Positions 8,677 to 17,310 of a stretch of DNA of 64,000 nucleotides are shown one piece after another. The position numbers were made by a program, and so were the translations under genes. Source of the stretch: Mucilaginibacter sp. SMC90 (GTDB lineage Bacteria > Bacteroidota > Bacteroidia > Sphingobacteriales > Sphingobacteriaceae); contig NZ_CP094527.1 in the NCBI RefSeq assembly GCF_022811725.1, forward strand, positions 2,232,001 to 2,296,000. The letters are read 5' to 3'. The notes beneath the pieces were generated by a model. It saw only the letters and a program-made list of their open reading frames with translations, was not told where the DNA came from and made no database searches. Every line of letters begins with the position of its first letter. Within the stretch, counting starts at the first letter, position 1.

Positions 8677-9591
8677 TTACGATGGCTTTATGCCTTTCTT
8701 CCTTTGCTGGACAGTAACCTGCGCCATTGGCTTTTTACACAAAAAATCGTTCAGGTCTTCGTGGCTTTTATACAGGCCGCTTTCGCTGCGGTAAGCTTCA
8801 CTTAGTTTACAAGCGGCGGCGGTAAATTTTTGGCCTGCAGCATTGTTATCCAAATAGAGCCTGATCTCTTTATAAGATTCCATAAGCGGCATTGACTTTT
8901 CAAAAAATGAAAGGCTGTTGAGGATAAGAAAATCAGAATTGATTTTGTCGGTATTTTTAAAGAGCGTTTGAAAAGAAAGAAAGTCAAAGAAGCCTTCAAA
9001 AACAGCAATGGCACTATGGCCGTTTTTAATATGGGTTACAGCTTTGGGGGAGCTGCCATTTTTAAAATACTTATTGCGTAGTTCATAACCGCCCGCATCG
9101 TTTTTAAACGCTATCGCAAAGTATTCCTTACCACCGTTGGTATAGGTGGCCTCCCTGCAAAATTTACCGGCAATATCCACAGGGATCTTTCGGCTTTCCA
9201 GGTATTGGAGTAAAGCATAATGGCGTAGTTGCCTTACTTCGGTAACAATGATCTTCGGTGCTTCTTCCAGTATTATATTTCTTTCCTTTTGGGGGATTTG
9301 CAAAAAAGAAACATTCCCGTTTAACTTTGCCATAAATTCCGCTACCGAACATTTATGATAACGGATACCGAAGTCGATCAGGTTACCGCCCTTGCCTTCA
9401 CCGAAATCATGCCATAGGTTCAGCCTCCTGTCAACTTTAAAGGAGGGCGATTTTTCTTCCCTGAACGGGGAATAGTACCAGTAATTATTACCGGTAATTT
9501 TTTGGGGTTCAAACCCGATGGTAGACAGGTAGTCTACCAGATCTAATTTCCTGGCATCCTCGAAAGAATACCGCTGCCTGTTATTTTCCAT
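8677..9591 (-). CDS. TOPRIM / CHC2-like primase-type protein of the mobilization module
   Basis: A 304-residue protein resembling short DnaG-type primases. Residues about 15-85 follow the CHC2 zinc-finger fold of DnaG (SPFREEKSPSFKV, then FGEGKGGNLIDF). The zinc-binding Cys residues are replaced (WYYSP, WHDFGEG), so it probably does not bind zinc there. A TOPRIM domain follows with the glutamate motif AIAVFEGFFDFLS and a metal motif LYLDNNAAGQ, where the usual D-x-D has become D-x-N. It may prime complementary-strand synthesis of the transferred DNA. It is transcribed toward the mob genes. Confidence 0.85.
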   Translation of the reverse strand: MENNRQRYSFEDARKLDLVDYLSTIGFEPQKITGNNYWYYSPFREEKSPSFKVDRRLNLWHDFGEGKGGNLIDFGIRYHKCSVAEFMAKLNGNVSFLQIPQKERNIILEEAPKIIVTEVRQLRHYALLQYLESRKIPVDIAGKFCREATYTNGGKEYFAIAFKNDAGGYELRNKYFKNGSSPKAVTHIKNGHSAIAVFEGFFDFLSFQTLFKNTDKINSDFLILNSLSFFEKSMPLMESYKEIRLYLDNNAAGQKFTAAACKLSEAYRSESGLYKSHEDLNDFLCKKPMAQVTVQQRKKGIKPS

Positions 9592-9829
9592 ACTTCACGT
9601 TTTATCATCCCACTATAAGCAGTGCATGTGAAACAAAATTAGGAGCAAGGAATTACAAAAACGGGCAGCCTTTAAATTCTAAAGGCTGCCTTAATCAAAC
9701 AAAACTAAATGCGTTGTACAATCCATAAAGCGGTGTAAAATGCAATGATGTTTTTGCAAACAAAATTCCCAATGCGTTACTTAGCATTTCAAAAAGAATC
9801 ATCAATTATTATTAAAGCTAAAGGGGAAT

Positions 9830-10333
9830 ATGAGATTTATGCTAATGACACTTGCAATGCTTATGAGTATGGGATGTGCCGCACAAAAAAAGGTCGATTT
9901 AAATGAGGTACATTTTAATGAAGATATGGAGGCTTTCGTAAAAGATGTGCCGGAAATCCATAAAGGCAACCTATTCACTACAACGGATATGTTTTCTTAT
10001 GGTGTCAGTAAAAACAGCACTTATTATTTCAAAGATTTTTTACCTGCGCATGTTGAGCTGCTTTCCTATAAAGACCAGCTTGCCGGTTTCTCTTTTAAAA
10101 TGAAAACATTTGAAGACCAGCAAAAGGTAGAAGGTTACCTGCGTCAAAAATATAAACTCGCCTTCAATGCAAAAGAAACTACCGACGTTACCTCGTGGAA
10201 ATACGCCGATGATAAAATCATAGTAGTTTTAAGGTCGGTTCCCAAAGAAGCATTTGCAAAAGGCATGAACGGGTACCTGACTATTTCCCGTTCGGATTTT
10301 TCAGCTGAATATGACAGGTTGATGCAACGGTAA
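9830..10333 (+). CDS. Small putative lipoprotein
   Basis: 167 residues. The N-terminus MRFMLMTLAMLMSMGC is a short lipoprotein signal with the Cys at residue 16 (MSMGC is a weak lipobox). The mature part contains mixed helices and strands and no recognised domain. The ATG is preceded by AAAGGGG at a suitable distance. It stands alone, divergent from the primase gene, with an intrinsic terminator at 10416. Function unknown. Confidence 0.65.
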   Translation: MRFMLMTLAMLMSMGCAAQKKVDLNEVHFNEDMEAFVKDVPEIHKGNLFTTTDMFSYGVSKNSTYYFKDFLPAHVELLSYKDQLAGFSFKMKTFEDQQKVEGYLRQKYKLAFNAKETTDVTSWKYADDKIIVVLRSVPKEAFAKGMNGYLTISRSDFSAEYDRLMQR

Positions 10334-10415
10334 CGTTTACATAAAGATTAATAGGCAATTAGGCTAATAATTGTAAATTGCAACACTTTTCTCATACACA
10401 GAGAATTTTGGTTCA

Positions 10416-10433
10416 GGGGCTATTCTTAGCCCC
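10416..10433 (+). terminator. Intrinsic terminator after the 9830 lipoprotein gene
   Basis: GGGGCTA and TAGCCCC make a 7-bp stem with a TTCT loop, followed by TTTTCTTTT. Confidence 0.75.
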
Positions 10434-10600
10434 TTTTCTTTTGCTTATCAGGCTTGCCATATCTATTGAAATTTCGAAAAAGGAAGGAATGCATTAACGG
10501 AATCTGTTGCCGAAGCCGTTAAATTCTAAAGGCTGCTTTTCCGTCCATTGAAATTACTTTTACAGCCTTGTTTAGTGTTAACGATAAATGTGAAAGAAAG

Positions 10601-10894
10601 ATGGAAAACAACCAAATGATGAGCGTACTCTATGATGCGCTGCTGGCAAGCCCCGGCATGAATGAATTGGTAAAGATTGACCTAAAGGTCAGCCGCAAAC
10701 AGGTATTGCTATTAGGGCAGGTGATGGAAGCAGGGCTTACAAACAATAGCCCCGAAACATCGGGGCTGTTATCAGCCATGCCGGAAGGCTCAGCAAAAGA
10801 ACTCATGGAAGTAATACAGCAATGTATGGGAAAGGCAGAGCTTACCGAACTAAGCCAAAAACTCAAATCCCTTACGGCAGCAAAAAACAAGTGA
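10601..10894 (+). CDS. Small hypothetical helical protein
   Basis: 97 residues from ATG 10601, which has AGAAAG just upstream; the frame extends 5' to a TTG at 10568 without a better site. The sequence (for example YDALLASPGMNELVKIDLKVSRKQVLLL) predicts compact helices without signal peptide or membrane segment, so it is probably cytoplasmic. It is followed by its own terminator at 10909. Not recognised. Confidence 0.65.
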   Translation: MENNQMMSVLYDALLASPGMNELVKIDLKVSRKQVLLLGQVMEAGLTNNSPETSGLLSAMPEGSAKELMEVIQQCMGKAELTELSQKLKSLTAAKNK

Positions 10895-10908
10895 TCAAAA
10901 AATTTCAG

Positions 10909-10927
10909 TATCCCGTTCTCCGGGATA
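10909..10927 (+). terminator. Intrinsic terminator after the 10601 gene
   Basis: TATCCCG and CGGGATA pair across a 5-base loop and are followed by TTGTTTTTTT. Confidence 0.75.
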
Positions 10928-11051
10928 TTGTTTTTTTAACGCTACTTCGAAATAGCCCGGCATCATAGGAAAAATATTATAAGCTTATAAGAGGTTATGA
11001 AAAATCCATAAATATTAACCGCTGCTTTGTTGGATAACATTCAACAAAAAA

Positions 11052-11810
11052 ATGAAAAGAAAATGGATGATTTTAACGGCTTGCACTATGGTAGTGCTGG
11101 CCGGATGCAGCAAAGAAAATGTTTCACCGTTAAAAGTAGCAAGCAGCAGTGTTACGGCTCAAAATTTACGATTTGTCGATCCTGCCGCAAATGCAGCAAA
11201 TCCGGTGGACAGTATTGGCAGGCTTCATAACCTTATCCTTGATTCGCTAAGGCATTATTACAAAAGGACCGGCGATACTACTTGGGCAGGTAATTCAAGG
11301 TACCTATCTGATTATTTCAAAAAGTACAGGGGTGTTACAGTAAAACAATTTCATAACCCGGCCCTGTTACAGGCAGTATGCAAGGATTACAAGGCTGTAT
11401 TTATGTCGGCACCATTAACGGATGCCTCCCTTAAATTTATGGGGATGTTTGCCGATGCGCTGGCGCAAATAAACGACCTCGATCACTACAGTGTATTTAA
11501 AGGGCGGATAATGGATGCTGAGGCGATGATCTTAAAAGCCGATATCCCGGAAAGTGAAAGGACAAAATTATTAATGACCGCATCGGTACTGCGTTATTCC
11601 GGCTATTATTGGATGGGGGCATTTGCCAATGGGTCGGTAACACAACACCCGGTGCCGGATGGTTTTTTCAGGAAGGTAGCGGGCGTAATCGTCGGTATTG
11701 CAGCAGATGCCAGCGTACTTGCCTTCAATTACATTTTTGGCTATGATAATATTTTGGATGGCGCGGACACGATGAGCGAATGCTGTGGTTATTACACCGG
11801 ATGGTATTGA
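11052..11810 (+). CDS. Putative lipoprotein of unknown function
   Basis: 252 residues beginning with a lipoprotein signal (MKRKWMILTACTMVVLAGC, lipobox LAGC, Cys at residue 19). The mature part is mainly helical up to about residue 180. The C-terminal about 60 residues are Gly-, Ala- and aromatic-rich (VAGVIVGIAADASVLAFNYI) and could be a membrane-associated helical hairpin; two adjacent Cys lie close to the end. I know of no named family. It has a Bacteroidota-style A-rich leader and no clear operon partner. Confidence 0.68.
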   Translation: MKRKWMILTACTMVVLAGCSKENVSPLKVASSSVTAQNLRFVDPAANAANPVDSIGRLHNLILDSLRHYYKRTGDTTWAGNSRYLSDYFKKYRGVTVKQFHNPALLQAVCKDYKAVFMSAPLTDASLKFMGMFADALAQINDLDHYSVFKGRIMDAEAMILKADIPESERTKLLMTASVLRYSGYYWMGAFANGSVTQHPVPDGFFRKVAGVIVGIAADASVLAFNYIFGYDNILDGADTMSECCGYYTGWY

Positions 11811-12031
11811 TAGGACGTTTTTGCAAACCATGAGATAGCGCCTTTGAGATTTTAAAAATGTTTCCGCATCTGTAAGCGATTACAAAGGCTATAAAAAACG
11901 CGCAGCCGATATTCCCAAAATGACCTTGTAAATAACACTGCATTTTGGGGGTATCGGCTGCTCCGCTTCCCGCCGCTGCTGCCCGTTGTTCACCGGCATT
12001 GTAGCAGGATAAAAAAAATAAAGTAGAAATA

Positions 12032-12355
12032 TTATGGTGCCTGAGTGGACGGCGTTTGCTTTGGTTCGTGCTCACGCTGGGCATATCCTGCAAGCATTAC
12101 ATAAATGCCAAAAAAGATAAATACCAAGCCAAGTAATTTCAACAGCCGTTCGCCCAATGTAAGTACCACCTTTTTTTCATAACTGCTAAAAAGCTGCACC
12201 CCCGCACCATTACGGCGGTTAAACCTCCTGCGGTTTATCCAGTAACGAAGCGCAAGCCCTATAAGGACTATAAAGCCACCGAATAGTTCAACGGACTGTC
12301 CTGAACTAATAGAAAAGATGCCTAAGACCATACCATTAAAAAAATTGTGTTCCAT
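12032..12355 (-). CDS. Small membrane protein
   Basis: 107 residues with two transmembrane helices (about residues 18-38 and 69-88) joined by a basic loop (RYWINRRRFNRRNGAG), and a Pro/Thr-rich tail. The positive loop should face the cytoplasm. Similar short proteins recur in Bacteroidota conjugative elements, sometimes with a doubtful transporter label; no transport function can be seen here. It is first of a run of minus-strand backbone genes read toward lower coordinates. Confidence 0.6.
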   Translation of the reverse strand: MEHNFFNGMVLGIFSISSGQSVELFGGFIVLIGLALRYWINRRRFNRRNGAGVQLFSSYEKKVVLTLGERLLKLLGLVFIFFGIYVMLAGYAQREHEPKQTPSTQAP

Positions 12356-12434
12356 TGCCGTAGAATTTAGTATTAAAAAAACGTGCTAACAGGCTTTATA
12401 ATTGTATTTTCAATTGTAAAGCCTGTCATAAATG

Positions 12435-12647
12435 TTATTGTTTTTCCGATGCTTTTTGTTGCAGCCCTAAAAGCTTTTCGTAAAAGTCATTCCAGTACCT
12501 CAAAACAGATTCATCAAGCCTTTTCAAATTTAGCGTGTCCGCAGTTGTTTGATAAGATAAAAATTCCTTAACAATAGCTATAGAACCTTCTATATCGTTT
12601 ATGGTAAATTCCTTACCGGTTAAATCTTTTATTATCATTGCTTCCAT
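12435..12647 (-). CDS. Small hypothetical protein
   Basis: 70 residues (MEAMIIKDLTGKEFTINDIE...), predicted strand-strand then two helices, soluble. It lies between the ParB-like gene (55 bases upstream) and the small membrane protein, on the same strand, so it is probably cotranscribed with them. Amino-acid composition is normal for a real protein. Not recognised. Confidence 0.6.
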   Translation of the reverse strand: MEAMIIKDLTGKEFTINDIEGSIAIVKEFLSYQTTADTLNLKRLDESVLRYWNDFYEKLLGLQQKASEKQ

Positions 12648-12702
12648 TTTTAAATGTTTAAGATTGCAGCCGCCTTGTCGGGCGGCTGCTTTTGTTTTAT
12701 GA

Positions 12703-14568
12703 CTACTTTTGCTCCCGCATTTCAGCTATGCGGTTTTGCAAATCTTCAATCCTCGGATTGATTTTTGCCTCCCGTTCGCTTGCTTTTGCTGCTTGTTCGG
12801 CTTCCACTGTTTGAACGTCTGTTCCGGCTTCGCTTGCCATTTGGTACAGGCAATAACCTGTTACATTTCCCGGATATTGGCTTTCTGATTTAGCCGCTAC
12901 CGCAAGCCTGATCAGATAACAGAACTGTTGCTCTGTCATATTTTGCAGGGCGGCATAAAGGGCCTCTTTGCTATATTCCTGTTCCCCCAATAAAAAGGCA
13001 TCGGCGTTGCGCTTTACTAAATAGTCCAATGATTGGTACACCAAAAGCCTTGCCCCTGTAAGGTCGGCGGCTGTAAGTACCTGTTCGGTCGGCATTTCAA
13101 ATAAGCTGCTTTTGAAAAGGCCATGTACCTGCAACTGTATTTTATCAAGGTCGATCTCTTTAGACCTCTTTTCTTTGGTGGTAATACGTTCTATCTCCGC
13201 TTCCAATAATTCAGGGGTAACCGTACCTGCTTTGATGGCCTCCTGTACTTCTTTTGCGGTTACTTTAGTTTGGTTATAATCGTTTTGCTTGGCAGGGTTA
13301 AAGAGTACTATCTGTGTCTCCCTGAAGCTGACGTACAAACCTTTGAGGTTTTCGCTGTTTTGATAGGCTTCTTCGTAGGCCGCCAAATTATCATTGTATT
13401 CCTGCAATGCTGCGTTATAGCCTTTCTTGTCAAATTTGGTTTTGCCTTTATCCGTAGTCAGGGTATAGGTTCCCTCCTGTGGCATTTCAGGTTTGAAAAA
13501 ACGTTTTATATCATAATAGCTGTATTCGGGAAGCCCTGCGGTTTCAGGTAAGGAATCAATGATGATCTGATAATCGGCGGGGATGTTAGCCGTTTTCAGT
13601 AGAGCGTCGGGTTGGACTTCTTTAATTACCTTACGGATATTAATTTCTGCCTGTGCCAGGCATTTGTTTTTAAAACAAGCCTTGTTATTACAAACGGCTT
13701 CCTTAGCCAGTTCAGGAAAAAGGGTTTTAATGGTTGCAGAATTAAAAGGGCATCCGGTACATGCTCCCATATCAGGAACCAAACTTTTGTTGCGCACATT
13801 AAAGGGCGCATTTTTCAGGTCATATTTAAATTTTGAAACAAAGTAACGCACATTACCGATGACTGATTTATTGTTTTGCCAGTCGCTGCAATACTCGTCG
13901 AAAAATTCCTGTTGGGATTCTGTGGCAAGTGTTGCAATTTCCAAAGCATCTTGTATGCCGATCTTATCGTTTATAAATACTTCCTGCATAGGTGCAATCA
14001 GTTGGGATAACCTGATGCGGTTGTAAATAAATGCCTTGGATTTGCCCAGGCGCAACGCAATTTCATCAATGGTTTTTCCGGTGCTTTGCAGCAGGGCAAT
14101 ATGTTGCGCCTCATGCAATGGGTGCGGATCTTCCCTTTGCATGTTTTCGGCAAGCTGTATCTCAATGACCTGTTCGTCGGTATATTCCTTTACAACAACA
14201 GGCACTTCGGAAATCTTAGCGATCCTTGCCGCCCTAAGCCTCCTTTCGCCGACCACAAGCTCATAGCCTTCCTTTGTGGACTTACGCACTGTAAGGGGGC
14301 TTATAATACCATGTACGGCCAGTTCTATCGCAAAGCTATCAAGGTCAGATTGGGAATATAGTTTGCGGTAATTAAGCGGGCTAAAATGGAGTTGTTTAAC
14401 AGCAATAAATATCTGCTCCCCGTTTTCAACGGCTTGGGCTTTTATCGGCTGCGTTGCTGCGCCTTGTGACACGGTACGGTTTTTACCAAATGTCCTTTTA
14501 AGGGTTGCTCTTTTACTCGCTGTTTTATTTTTTGCTCCTCCTTTTGGAGACTTAACTAATGTTGACAT
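12703..14568 (-). CDS. parB: ParB/RepB/Spo0J family protein
   Basis: 621 residues. After a basic N-terminus, the ParB/sulfiredoxin-like CTPase domain spans about 50-150 and contains GYELVVGERRLRAARI and QLAENMQREDPHPLHEAQHI. The helix-turn-helix KTIDEIALRLGKSKAFIYNRIRL follows at about 170-195. A middle segment carries a cysteine cluster (GACTGCPFN, then CNNKACFKNKC) that may bind metal, and the last about 250 residues are helical. It is much longer than chromosomal ParB (about 290), like the ICE versions. No ParA is seen in the window. A role in maintenance or regulation of the ICE is inferred. Confidence 0.88.
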   Translation of the reverse strand: MSTLVKSPKGGAKNKTASKRATLKRTFGKNRTVSQGAATQPIKAQAVENGEQIFIAVKQLHFSPLNYRKLYSQSDLDSFAIELAVHGIISPLTVRKSTKEGYELVVGERRLRAARIAKISEVPVVVKEYTDEQVIEIQLAENMQREDPHPLHEAQHIALLQSTGKTIDEIALRLGKSKAFIYNRIRLSQLIAPMQEVFINDKIGIQDALEIATLATESQQEFFDEYCSDWQNNKSVIGNVRYFVSKFKYDLKNAPFNVRNKSLVPDMGACTGCPFNSATIKTLFPELAKEAVCNNKACFKNKCLAQAEINIRKVIKEVQPDALLKTANIPADYQIIIDSLPETAGLPEYSYYDIKRFFKPEMPQEGTYTLTTDKGKTKFDKKGYNAALQEYNDNLAAYEEAYQNSENLKGLYVSFRETQIVLFNPAKQNDYNQTKVTAKEVQEAIKAGTVTPELLEAEIERITTKEKRSKEIDLDKIQLQVHGLFKSSLFEMPTEQVLTAADLTGARLLVYQSLDYLVKRNADAFLLGEQEYSKEALYAALQNMTEQQFCYLIRLAVAAKSESQYPGNVTGYCLYQMASEAGTDVQTVEAEQAAKASEREAKINPRIEDLQNRIAEMREQK

Positions 14569-14624
14569 AAAAATTAAGTTTAAAAATGAATGACGTTGTT
14601 AAAAAAATGAATGTTGATAGGCTT

Positions 14625-14837
14625 CTAAGCTTCGGAGGAACGGAAATAATGCCCGTTCGCCCTTGATGGATCGCGTCCTTCCGTTAGCCTGATTTCAGCA
14701 TGGTAGCACCTTGCGGCTCGTTTGGCAAGGCAAACGGCTGTTTGCCAATCGGGCAAACACCGTTTGTGTGCCTTTATCAAATCCCATGCGGAATGGTTGC
14801 CATTTTTCCTTATCTGGAAATGATATTGCGTTTTCAT
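14625..14837 (-). CDS. Small hypothetical protein of the ICE backbone
   Basis: 70 residues from ATG 14837, which overlaps the stop of the upstream gene as ATGA; this coupling makes it a better start than the one 15 codons earlier. The protein is rich in basic and aromatic residues with Cys and His (HKRCLPDWQTAVCLAKRAARCYHAEIRL), without a signal peptide. Function unknown; probably made with its neighbour. Confidence 0.6.
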   Translation of the reverse strand: MKTQYHFQIRKNGNHSAWDLIKAHKRCLPDWQTAVCLAKRAARCYHAEIRLTEGRDPSRANGHYFRSSEA

Positions 14838-15280
14838 AGGATGTGTTTTAAAAATCCCTGTGACTGGATATTGATAAGCCAATCGTTTGCAAATTCTGTG
14901 TGGTCAAGTTGCTTTTTACGGTGGAACGTGGTGAGGCTTCCATTTAACATGCGTACGCACTCTTCATAAAAGCCCAGGTTTGCTTGCCGGAACAGGTAAG
15001 GGGCAACTTTTACCTTTTCATAATCTGCCGTAAAGCCGTTGCGTTCATCGGTTACGATAAAACATACTTCGGGGTCTTGCATCAGGTCACCGTTTTGCTC
15101 GTAATAATGGCAAAGGCTGTACAGGTTTGCCGTTCCCCAGGGCGTGTTAATCCCTTTGCCTATATGCTCAATGGTCAGGGGCATAAACGGCTTATTTTCA
15201 ATTTTGCGGTGTTCCCCGTCTTTTAAGCTGTCTATTAGCTTTATAAATATGATCGTTGCACTTTTATTTAAAAATTCCAT
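14834..15280 (-). CDS. DUF6908-like hypothetical protein
   Basis: 148 residues, soluble, alpha/beta. The segment IKLIDSLKDGEHRKIENKPFMPL followed by VCFIVTDERNGFTADYEKVKVAPYLFRQANLG and a C-terminal helix (LNGSLTTFHRKKQLDHTEFANDWL) resembles small proteins called DUF6908 in plasmids and conjugative elements. It is coupled to the downstream gene by ATGA. The family label is from memory; no biochemical role is known. Confidence 0.6.
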   Translation of the reverse strand: MEFLNKSATIIFIKLIDSLKDGEHRKIENKPFMPLTIEHIGKGINTPWGTANLYSLCHYYEQNGDLMQDPEVCFIVTDERNGFTADYEKVKVAPYLFRQANLGFYEECVRMLNGSLTTFHRKKQLDHTEFANDWLINIQSQGFLKHIL

Positions 15281-15345
15281 TGTTGAAATGTGCGCCCCTT
15301 ATACGGCTGCGCCCCCGTTTAAAATGTTTATGAATGTTTGGATGG

Positions 15346-16134
15346 TTATTGATTGAATGAGGGGTATTTACCGGCTAATTCCTTGGCAAGCCTGACCGCA
15401 TAGTTATTTAGCTGCCGTTGAAAGGCAGATTCCGACCTGCACCACACAAAGCCATAACTACGCACGAACCTGTAGGCTTCTTTGGAAAGGCGGGAAGGGA
15501 AAAATAATTGTACCCTGTTGGCCTCCGTATTTTCCTTAACCCGTACGCCATTGATGATGTAATCTTTTTCTTCCCTTGTTTCAAGCCTTTCCAGTCCTTT
15601 AATGCGCTCTTTGATACGCCTGATACCCGCATTGTTATTTTGGAGTTTGTAAGAAGGAAAACCCGTAGTTTTAAAGCAATCGGGAGTATTTATTTGTGTC
15701 CATAATTGCTCTGTGCCAAAGGCGTGTTTTAGAAATGTTTCTTTGTCCTTTTTCTTTACGCACTTATTGGCAAGCTTCATAAACTCCTGTACCGATTCAA
15801 GGCCTTGCAGCTTGTCGCGCAGCTTATCCAGCGCTTTAGGGTCATCATTAAAGATGGCGTCATTACTGGCGATGGTTTCGGCCTTATCTTCATAGTAACC
15901 GGCCTTATCCATTTTTTCAAATGATTTGCCGTAGGTGTTGTGGATTTTATCCCTGTACCTGCGGTCTGCTTTTTCGCTGTGATGGCCGATTAGTATAGGC
16001 TGCCCCATCGGGATATGTGATGCCATTTCTTTGGCGTTGTTAAAAAGCCTTTCGGATTCCTTTTTATTTTTTGCTGCCTGGTCTTTGGCGTAGCCGATGC
16101 GGTTTTGTTTGCGCTCTTCAAAATTGTGTTTCAT
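15346..16134 (-). CDS. DUF3560-domain protein
   Basis: 262 residues, soluble. The N-terminal third has the DUF3560 pattern: a basic helix with RLFNNAKEMASHIPMGQPILIGHHSEKADRRYRDKI. A helical centre is followed by a C-terminal part (YIINGVRVKENTEANRVQLFF, then SYGFVWCRSESAFQRQLN) typical of the same ICE proteins. The family accompanies plasmid and ICE replication/antirestriction-type clusters, but its function is not established. It belongs to the minus-strand run with ParB and the J-domain proteins. Confidence 0.82.
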   Translation of the reverse strand: MKHNFEERKQNRIGYAKDQAAKNKKESERLFNNAKEMASHIPMGQPILIGHHSEKADRRYRDKIHNTYGKSFEKMDKAGYYEDKAETIASNDAIFNDDPKALDKLRDKLQGLESVQEFMKLANKCVKKKDKETFLKHAFGTEQLWTQINTPDCFKTTGFPSYKLQNNNAGIRRIKERIKGLERLETREEKDYIINGVRVKENTEANRVQLFFPSRLSKEAYRFVRSYGFVWCRSESAFQRQLNNYAVRLAKELAGKYPSFNQ

Positions 16135-16171
16135 AAAAATGTGTTGTTTAATGGGTTGTTATGCCTGTTCG

Positions 16172-16480
16172 TTAATCGGTTAAAATGCTGTATGCCGCTA
16201 TTATCTTTTTGCTCATTTCCTCGGCTTCGGTAATGCGGTGTTGGTTGCGGTCGGGATGCCAAAGCATAATCATTTTGCGGTATGCTTTTTTTATTTCCTC
16301 CTGTGTGGCGCCGCTCTTAATGCCTAAAAGGTCGAAGGGCGTTTGCTGTTGCTTCTGTAAAATTTCCTCGGCTTCCTCTTTACCCATACGGTTTTTAAAA
16401 GCCGTTTTCCAGTCCTTTGGGCTGCCAAAACCTTTACTTGAATCATAGGTTTTGTACCCGTCTAAGAATCCTTTTGCCAT
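16172..16480 (-). CDS. J-domain protein (DnaJ-like), 102 residues
   Basis: The C-terminal half is a J domain: FDLLGIKSGATQEEIKKAYR, the HPD motif in LWHPDRNQH, and a closing helix to IAAYSILTD. There is no Gly/Phe region or zinc centre, so it would stimulate an Hsp70 (DnaK) for a special client. The N-terminal about 45 residues are unique. A second J-domain gene lies 290 bases upstream on the same strand. In this setting the client may be a replication or transfer complex, which is inference. Confidence 0.85.
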   Translation of the reverse strand: MAKGFLDGYKTYDSSKGFGSPKDWKTAFKNRMGKEEAEEILQKQQQTPFDLLGIKSGATQEEIKKAYRKMIMLWHPDRNQHRITEAEEMSKKIIAAYSILTD

Positions 16481-16492
16481 GTTTAAAAAAAT

Positions 16493-16735
16493 TTAATTGT
16501 GAATGATATTTACTTCAAAGGGCTTTTCATTGGCAGGTAAGCCCACAGCCTGTAAATGCTTGCATCTGCGGAACCGTTTCCATCCCGGGCAACTGCAAGC
16601 CCAATACCTTTTTTTCTTATTTTGGGCAATGACATAAAGCCTGTTGGATGATTCACTTTCAATGTTGAATCTGAATTGCCATTGGTCGTTATCGGGTAAC
16701 ATGACCCCGGTTGCAATTTTTAATGTAGGTAGCAT
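16493..16735 (-). CDS. SWIM zinc-finger protein
   Basis: 80 residues from ATG 16735; the frame extends upstream into the next gene without a better start. It contains a complete SWIM motif C-x-C-x8-C-x-H (CSCPGWKRFRRCKH) at about residues 50-63, preceded by beta strands (RLYVIAQNKKKRYWAC). SWIM fingers bind DNA or protein. It is only 12 bases from the J-domain gene downstream, so the two are cotranscribed. Partner and role unknown. Confidence 0.75.
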   Translation of the reverse strand: MLPTLKIATGVMLPDNDQWQFRFNIESESSNRLYVIAQNKKKRYWACSCPGWKRFRRCKHLQAVGLPANEKPFEVNIIHN

Positions 16736-16766
16736 AACGATGTATTTTAAGGTTTGAAAAAATGGA

Positions 16767-17246
16767 TTAATGATGCGCAAAGGCTTTGCGCTGTTCGCTG
16801 CTGATGATTTCAGAGCCGTATTTGCTGCGGATTTCATCGAGGGATTTTTTGCCGCCCCGCTTAACCTTGTAGGCCTCGCTACGGAAATACCACGCCTGTT
16901 TTTTGGAGGCAAAAAATAGCCCCGCTTTTTTGAGTTCTTCCCTAACCGGCTTGGTATTGCCCGTTACCCAAATCCAAAAGCCTATTTGTTCTATCAGGAT
17001 GGCAGGGAGGTAAATAATCTGTTCAATTACTTTGCGGTATTCTTCGGAAAAGTTCATTTCCTGTTCGCGCTGTTCGGCGGTAAAGCTTGCCCCGCTTGCG
17101 ATCTTGGCCGTTACAAAGGCATATTCTTTATTGATCTCCTGCATAGTCGCAGTATCGCCGCCCCTGTCGGGATGGTACTGCATGGCTAATTTTTTGTAGG
17201 TGCTTTTTACCTCGTCGAGTGTTTTGCATTGCTCAAAGAATTTCAT
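16767..17246 (-). CDS. J-domain protein with C-terminal DNA-binding-like extension, 159 residues
   Basis: The J domain is N-terminal: a short first helix, DEVKSTYKKLAMQYHPDRGGD with the HPD motif at residues 25-27, then a final helix. The remaining about 85 residues have one hydrophobic segment (YLPAILIEQIGFWIWVTG) and a basic region (FRSEAYKVKRGGKKSLDEIRSKYG). The architecture resembles J-domain proteins common in Bacteroidota ICEs. It heads the minus-strand run and its promoter would be in the structured region above 17246. Confidence 0.82.
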   Translation of the reverse strand: MKFFEQCKTLDEVKSTYKKLAMQYHPDRGGDTATMQEINKEYAFVTAKIASGASFTAEQREQEMNFSEEYRKVIEQIIYLPAILIEQIGFWIWVTGNTKPVREELKKAGLFFASKKQAWYFRSEAYKVKRGGKKSLDEIRSKYGSEIISSEQRKAFAHH

Positions 17247-17310
17247 AACTGTGTCTTTTTTGTGAATGATTTTTTAAACTTTCTTTCTTTTTTTTCACCC
17301 GCCCCCGGAG

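Noticed and set aside
11725..12093. 122-codon minus-strand frame between two genes
   Set aside because: It overlaps the end of the 11052 lipoprotein gene and start of another gene region; composition is implausible for a protein.
13583..13846. Plus-strand frames inside the ParB-like gene
   Set aside because: They are shadows of the strongly supported minus-strand gene.
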